From Pseudomonadota bacterium (GTDB lineage: Bacteria > Pseudomonadota > Gammaproteobacteria > Burkholderiales > Burkholderiaceae), in NCBI GenBank assembly GCA_029777935.1, contig JAKORH010000317.1:1-6427 (forward strand): 6,427 bases of DNA, written 5' to 3'. Made by a program: the position numbers and the translations under genes. How positions within the stretch are numbered: the first letter of the stretch is position 1; each line of letters begins with the position of its first letter. Positions 5,872 to 6,427 of the stretch are shown here, piece by piece. Under the pieces are notes generated by a model. It did no database searches. It was not told the DNA's origin and saw nothing but the letters and a program-made list of their open reading frames with translations.

Positions 5872-6270
5872 TTACGACTGAGCTTCTTCGGCCGCGGCAG
5901 CTTCGACGGGCTGCGGCCGGTCCACCAGTTCCATCAGCGCCATCGGCGCATTGTCGCCGACACGGAACCCGAACTTCAGGATGCGCGTATAGCCGCCGTT
6001 GCGCGACTTGTAGCGCGGGCCGATCTGGTCGAACAGCTTGACCACCATCTCGCGGTCACGCAGGCGATTGAAGGCGAGCCGCTTGTTGGCGAGCGTGGGC
6101 TCCTTGCCGAGCGTGATCAGCGGCTCGATCACGCGCCGCAGTTCCTTCGCCTTCGGCAGCGTGGTCTTGATCGCCTCGTGCCGGAGCAGCGAGTTCGACA
6201 TGTTGCGCAGCATCGCCAGGCGATGGCTGCTGGTGCGGTTCAGCTTCCGCAGTCCGTGACGGTGACGCAT
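5872..6270 (-). CDS. rplQ: 50S ribosomal protein L17
   Basis: Ribosomal protein L17 (132 aa), a large-subunit protein near the peptide exit tunnel and the last gene of the conserved alpha operon (rpsM-rpsK-rpsD-rpoA-rplQ). The N-terminus [20 protein letters not shown] is essentially diagnostic, followed by [19 protein letters not shown] (38-56), [10 protein letters not shown] (65-74), NGGYTRILK (91-99) and the beta-proteobacterial [20 protein letters not shown] (100-119). The Ala/Glu-rich tail is variable in the family and length is normal. The start at 6270 has the site AAGGAAG (6282-6276) at five bases. It is co-transcribed after rpoA, whose stop codon is 126 bases upstream, with a repeat hairpin in between. 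Its last codons are partly duplicated just downstream. Confidence 0.98.
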   Translation of the reverse strand: MRHRHGLRKLNRTSSHRLAMLRNMSNSLLRHEAIKTTLPKAKELRRVIEPLITLGKEPTLANKRLAFNRLRDREMVVKLFDQIGPRYKSRNGGYTRILKFGFRVGDNAPMALMELVDRPQPVEAAAAEEAQS

Positions 6271-6338
6271 TCGTTCTTCCTTTCAGTCTTGAATCGGTCG
6301 GCTCTTCTATCCCGTGGGCGGGCCGACTGGGCTTTCAC

Positions 6339-6388
6339 CACAGAGGACACAGAGAAGTGGTTTCTCTGTGCTCTCCGTGTTCTCTGTG
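6339..6388. repeat. 9-base repeat units forming a hairpin in the rpoA-rplQ spacer
   Basis: On the plus strand two inverted units, CACAGAGGA (6339-6347) and CACAGAGAA (6348-6356), are followed by the 5-base loop GTGGT (6357-6361). Three units in the opposite direction follow: TTCTCTGTG (6362-6370), CTCTCCGTG (6371-6379) and TTCTCTGTG (6380-6388). The inner units pair perfectly over 9 bases. The composition (A/C/G-rich on one arm, T/C/G-rich on the other) differs from the surrounding GC-rich coding sequence. From memory, similar CACAGAG/CACGGAG tracts occur as dispersed intergenic repeats in several proteobacteria. In the operon transcript this would form a stem-loop between rpoA and rplQ. Confidence 0.75.
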
Positions 6389-6396
6389 ATTCGCCG

Positions 6397-6427
6397 TTAC
6401 TTCTCCAAACCGGCCGGCGGCCAATTC
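6397..6427 (-). CDS. rpoA: RNA polymerase alpha subunit, last nine codons (partial)
   Basis: The minus strand from the window edge reads NWPPAGLEK then TAA (6399-6397). The NWPPA motif matches the C-terminal end of RpoA (E. coli RpoA ends in ...ENWPPASIADE), and the base before it (G) fits a preceding GAG codon. Its position directly upstream of rplQ is exactly where rpoA is expected. Only the extreme C-terminus is in the window; the rest lies beyond 6427. The identification rests on a short motif plus strong gene-order support. Confidence 0.85.
   Translation of the reverse strand, partial: NWPPAGLEK

Noticed and set aside
4674..6041. Plus-strand frame of 455 codons opposite nodI and rplQ
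   Set aside because: Antisense shadow. It was still useful: its translation contains [10 protein letters not shown], as does another plus-strand shadow frame at the other copy, which pointed to the rplQ-tail duplication.
6339..6388. A CRISPR array
   Set aside because: Units are 9 bases, adjacent and in inverted orientation, with no spacers.

Overview
The window is high-GC DNA from a betaproteobacterium, most likely of the order Burkholderiales. This rests on the L17 sequence (beta-type N-terminus beginning [20 protein letters not shown]), the end of an RpoA gene just upstream of it, and a NodI/NodJ-type ABC exporter of the kind carried by many Burkholderiales that are not rhizobia. The genus cannot be told from this sequence alone.

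Layout. Bases 1-238 are non-coding and full of inverted repeats, including a 101-base element bounded by a perfect 20-base inverted repeat (84-103 and 165-184). A plus-strand block follows: a CorA-family divalent cation transporter (239-1393), a TlpA/ResA-type periplasmic thioredoxin (1390-1968, sharing ATGA with corA), a possible 36-residue basic small protein with its own good ribosome binding site (1978-2088), and an exported transglutaminase-like protein (2108-3193). This block converges on a minus-strand block with only 7 bases between the stop codons.

The minus-strand block, in transcription order, is: the last codons of rpoA (6427-6397), a spacer filled by 9-base repeat units that can fold into a hairpin, rplQ (6270-5872), a diverged copy of the rplQ 3' end followed by a terminator-like hairpin, and then nodI, nodJ, cutA and hslR. 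All three junctions in that last four-gene run are ATGA overlaps, so nodI-nodJ-cutA-hslR should be one translationally coupled unit.

How the genes fit together. rpoA and rplQ are the tail of the conserved ribosomal alpha operon. Downstream of it, a two-component exporter (NodI ATPase, NodJ permease) is joined to a small metal-tolerance protein (CutA) and a ribosome-rescue RNA-binding protein (Hsp15/HslR). The opposite-strand block combines cation uptake with two envelope proteins. No phage, IS transposase, CRISPR array or toxin-antitoxin pair is visible. I see no clearly new multi-gene system. The most unusual parts are non-coding: the duplicated rplQ tail, the repeat inside the rpoA-rplQ spacer, the inverted-repeat element before corA, and the unannotated small ORF.
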